Source: Candidatus Gerdarchaeota archaeon (GTDB lineage Archaea > Asgardarchaeota > Heimdallarchaeia > JABLTI01). From it: a stretch of 13,747 nt of DNA. Under the pieces are notes generated by a model that made no database searches, was not told where the DNA came from, and was given only the letters and a program-made list of their open reading frames with translations. The translations under genes were made by a program, and so were the position numbers. This document shows positions 11,892 to 13,747 of this stretch, piece after piece. The DNA lies in the NCBI GenBank assembly GCA_016839405.1, contig JAEOUJ010000085.1, positions 1 through 13,747 of the forward strand. Reading direction: 5' to 3'. Position 1 is the first letter of the stretch. Each line of letters opens with the position of its first letter.

Positions 11892-13747
11892 ATGTCATCA
11901 AATAAACATTTTTTATTAGAGGAAGCTCCTTACAAGGAGATTCTTCTTGGAAACGATGCTTTTGTTAGAGGAATGATAGAAGCTGGAGTAAAAGTAACTG
12001 CTGCATATCCTGGATCACCTACAAGTGAAATAGGTGTAAGGCTTGCAGAAATTACTAATGAAAGTGGTATTTATTTTGAATTTTCGACAAATGAAAAAGT
12101 TGCCACAGAAGTTGCTGCATCAGCAGCTATTGGTGGTGCTCCAGCTGTTTGTTTCATGAAAAGTGTTGGATTGAATGTTGCTTCAGATTCTTTCGTCCAG
12201 CTTAGCATGTATACGATGCCTGGAGGATTAACAGTTATACTGGGAGATGACCCAGGTCCACACTCCTCACAAAATGAGCAGGACAATCGACATTATGCAA
12301 AGATTGGTCATATACCAATGCTTGAGCCAGCAAATGCTCAAGAAGCAAAAGATTATGTAGTTTTCGCAATGAAATATGCTCAAAAATGGCAAATGCCGGT
12401 GGTTATTAGATCAACAACCAGAATTTGTCACCAAACAGGATTAGTAGAATATGGTGAAATTAAGAATCCTGAAATTGAGCGTGGTTTTGATCCAAATCGA
12501 GAAGGAGGATATGTACCTCTTCCTGCAACTTTGAAACCATTAAAAACAAAGTCTTTGCGAAGATTGAAAAATTGGGAAGAACTAGCAAATAAAGGAACAC
12601 TATTACTAGAAGAAAAAGTTGGAAAAGAAAAAGTACAAATGGGAATAATAACTGCGGGACATGCATATGCTGCAACAAAAGCAGCACTAAGAATACTAGG
12701 GGCATCTGTTAATATCTTAAAGCTAGGAATAATTCATCCATTGCCAATGAAGAAAATAATTGAATTCATTAAAAATAATAAGACGGTCAAAATACTAGAG
12801 GAATTAGATCCATTTATTGAAGAACAAGTAAAAGCAGCACTATTTGAAGAAGGAGTAACAGATGTTAAGATAATAGGAAAACAGAAAGAGGAAGATTGGG
12901 AAGACCTAATGATTTCAGAATATGATACTGCACGATTGGTAGAAATCTTTTCTAAATTACTAAAAATCCCAAATCCAATTGAAATTACAACTTCTAAAAT
13001 AAATGTGCCAAAACGATCACCAGTTTTATGTCCAGGATGTGGACATAGAACAGCGTTCCATGCAGCGAAAATTGTAATGGATAAGTTAAAAGGGCATTCA
13101 ATGGCAGATATTGGATGTTATTCGCTAGGATATCTAGCACCACACAATCAAGGAACATTACTCTATAGTATGGGTTCAGGAGTACCAGCAGCTGCAGGAA
13201 TGAAATTAGCAAATCCTGAGATGTCAGTAATGTCATTTGTAGGAGACTCAACATTCTTCCATGCAGCAATGCCGGGAATAGTAAATGCTGTTTTTAACAA
13301 ACACAAAACAGTGTTAATGGTAATGGATAATGGTATCACTGCTATGACAGGCCATCAACCAAATCCTAATACTGGTGATAAATCTAAGGGTGCCCGTTTA
13401 CCACCTAAATACAAGGATACTAAAACGATCAGTATAGATGATACTTTGAAAGCTTGGGGTGTAAAATTCATTAGACGTGTTCCTGCTTATAATGTTGATG
13501 CACTTGTTAAAGCTTTAGAAGAAGCTTTTGCTCAAGATGAATTTGCAGTTGTTATCCAAGAAGAACCTTGTGCTTTAATGCGTGGTCGAGCTGAACTTCG
13601 AGCTGGAACATTACCAAATCCCTACCAAATCGATCATGATATTTGTCGTAATATCCAAAGTTGTCTAGCTGATTTCGCTTGTCCAGCTATTGAAAAGAAG
13701 GGTGAAAAACCACAAATCAATACCGATCTTTGTATTGGTTGTGGTTG
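11892..13747 (+). CDS. iorA: Indolepyruvate:ferredoxin oxidoreductase alpha subunit (cut by window end)
   Basis: 618 codons are open to the window end; known IorA proteins are roughly 600-650 residues, so only the last few dozen codons are missing. Seen: N-terminal pyrimidine-binding domain with YPGSPTSE (39-46) and STNEKVATE; a linker domain (about 220-350); a thiamine-diphosphate domain with LCPGCGHRTA, GDS (451-453) and N480; and a C-terminal ferredoxin region with C585, C591, C597, C614 and C617. IorA with IorB converts aryl-pyruvates to aryl-acetyl-CoA while reducing ferredoxin, in the cytosol. iorB would be expected just beyond the window. The ATG has AAAGGAA 9 bases upstream. Two oddities: Ile588 stands where the first cluster normally has its second cysteine, and codon choice changes sharply near 13330. 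It is encoded after nmd3 with a 106-bp gap, so it is probably a separate transcript. Confidence 0.95.
   Translation, partial: MSSNKHFLLEEAPYKEILLGNDAFVRGMIEAGVKVTAAYPGSPTSEIGVRLAEITNESGIYFEFSTNEKVATEVAASAAIGGAPAVCFMKSVGLNVASDSFVQLSMYTMPGGLTVILGDDPGPHSSQNEQDNRHYAKIGHIPMLEPANAQEAKDYVVFAMKYAQKWQMPVVIRSTTRICHQTGLVEYGEIKNPEIERGFDPNREGGYVPLPATLKPLKTKSLRRLKNWEELANKGTLLLEEKVGKEKVQMGIITAGHAYAATKAALRILGASVNILKLGIIHPLPMKKIIEFIKNNKTVKILEELDPFIEEQVKAALFEEGVTDVKIIGKQKEEDWEDLMISEYDTARLVEIFSKLLKIPNPIEITTSKINVPKRSPVLCPGCGHRTAFHAAKIVMDKLKGHSMADIGCYSLGYLAPHNQGTLLYSMGSGVPAAAGMKLANPEMSVMSFVGDSTFFHAAMPGIVNAVFNKHKTVLMVMDNGITAMTGHQPNPNTGDKSKGARLPPKYKDTKTISIDDTLKAWGVKFIRRVPAYNVDALVKALEEAFAQDEFAVVIQEEPCALMRGRAELRAGTLPNPYQIDHDICRNIQSCLADFACPAIEKKGEKPQINTDLCIGCG

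Noticed and set aside
12071..13269. Several minus-strand open frames opposite iorA
   Set aside because: They lie within the strongly conserved iorA frame; low-complexity products without motifs.
1..13747. tRNA, rRNA, CRISPR array, insertion sequence or attachment site
   Set aside because: By eye no cloverleaf, regularly spaced repeat, transposase frame or long terminal inverted repeat was found on either strand; this was not a computed search.

Overview
The window is AT-rich archaeal DNA. The evidence is aIF2-beta, a DUF424 protein and an archaeal NMD3 homologue in one cluster, an archaeal-type IorA, TATA-like boxes about 25 bp upstream of some starts, and two TTG starts. With the large HdrA fusion, NuoEF-type genes and many Fe-S/zinc proteins, an anaerobic uncultured archaeon (Asgard or Bathyarchaeia-like) is plausible. 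The lineage is inference; no marker here fixes it.

Left part (1-5200, minus strand). Transcription runs leftward through two paralogous zinc-ribbon proteins (4355-5200, 3346-4134), a NuoE/HydC-type 2Fe-2S subunit (2746-3303), a NuoF/HydB-type FMN/NADH subunit with a C-terminal ferredoxin domain (881-2749), and the N-terminal 294 residues of a NuoG/FdhA-type subunit cut by the window edge (1-884). The last three genes overlap by 4 bp each. The visible part of the last subunit carries the bis-MGD-type 4Fe-4S motif, so a molybdopterin (formate dehydrogenase-like) enzyme is more likely than a hydrogenase.

Divergent to this (5506-8982, plus strand) is an 1158-residue HdrA in which a complete GltD/NfnB-like NAD(P)H-binding flavoprotein is inserted between the two internal ferredoxin parts. 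Together with the NAD-binding NuoF subunit this suggests a soluble flavin- and Fe-S-based electron-transfer system, possibly bifurcating, linking NAD(P)H, ferredoxin and a formate-type substrate. HdrB, HdrC and MvhD are not in the window. The 305-bp divergent region holds candidate TATA boxes and a perfect 15-bp palindrome. No other gene of more than a few codons is visible there.

Right part. A hairpin plus T-tract (8981-9022) separates hdrA from a convergent MTAP/MTIP-family nucleoside phosphorylase (9021-9779, minus). Divergent to that is a translation/ribosome block on the plus strand: aIF2-beta (9882-10286), DUF424 (10318-10638) and NMD3 (10682-11785). It is followed by iorA (11892 to the window end, 618 codons visible), the alpha subunit of indolepyruvate:ferredoxin oxidoreductase. 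IorA reduces ferredoxin during aromatic amino-acid breakdown, so it could feed the same ferredoxin pool as the HdrA/NuoF proteins. No tRNA, rRNA, CRISPR array or mobile element was recognised.
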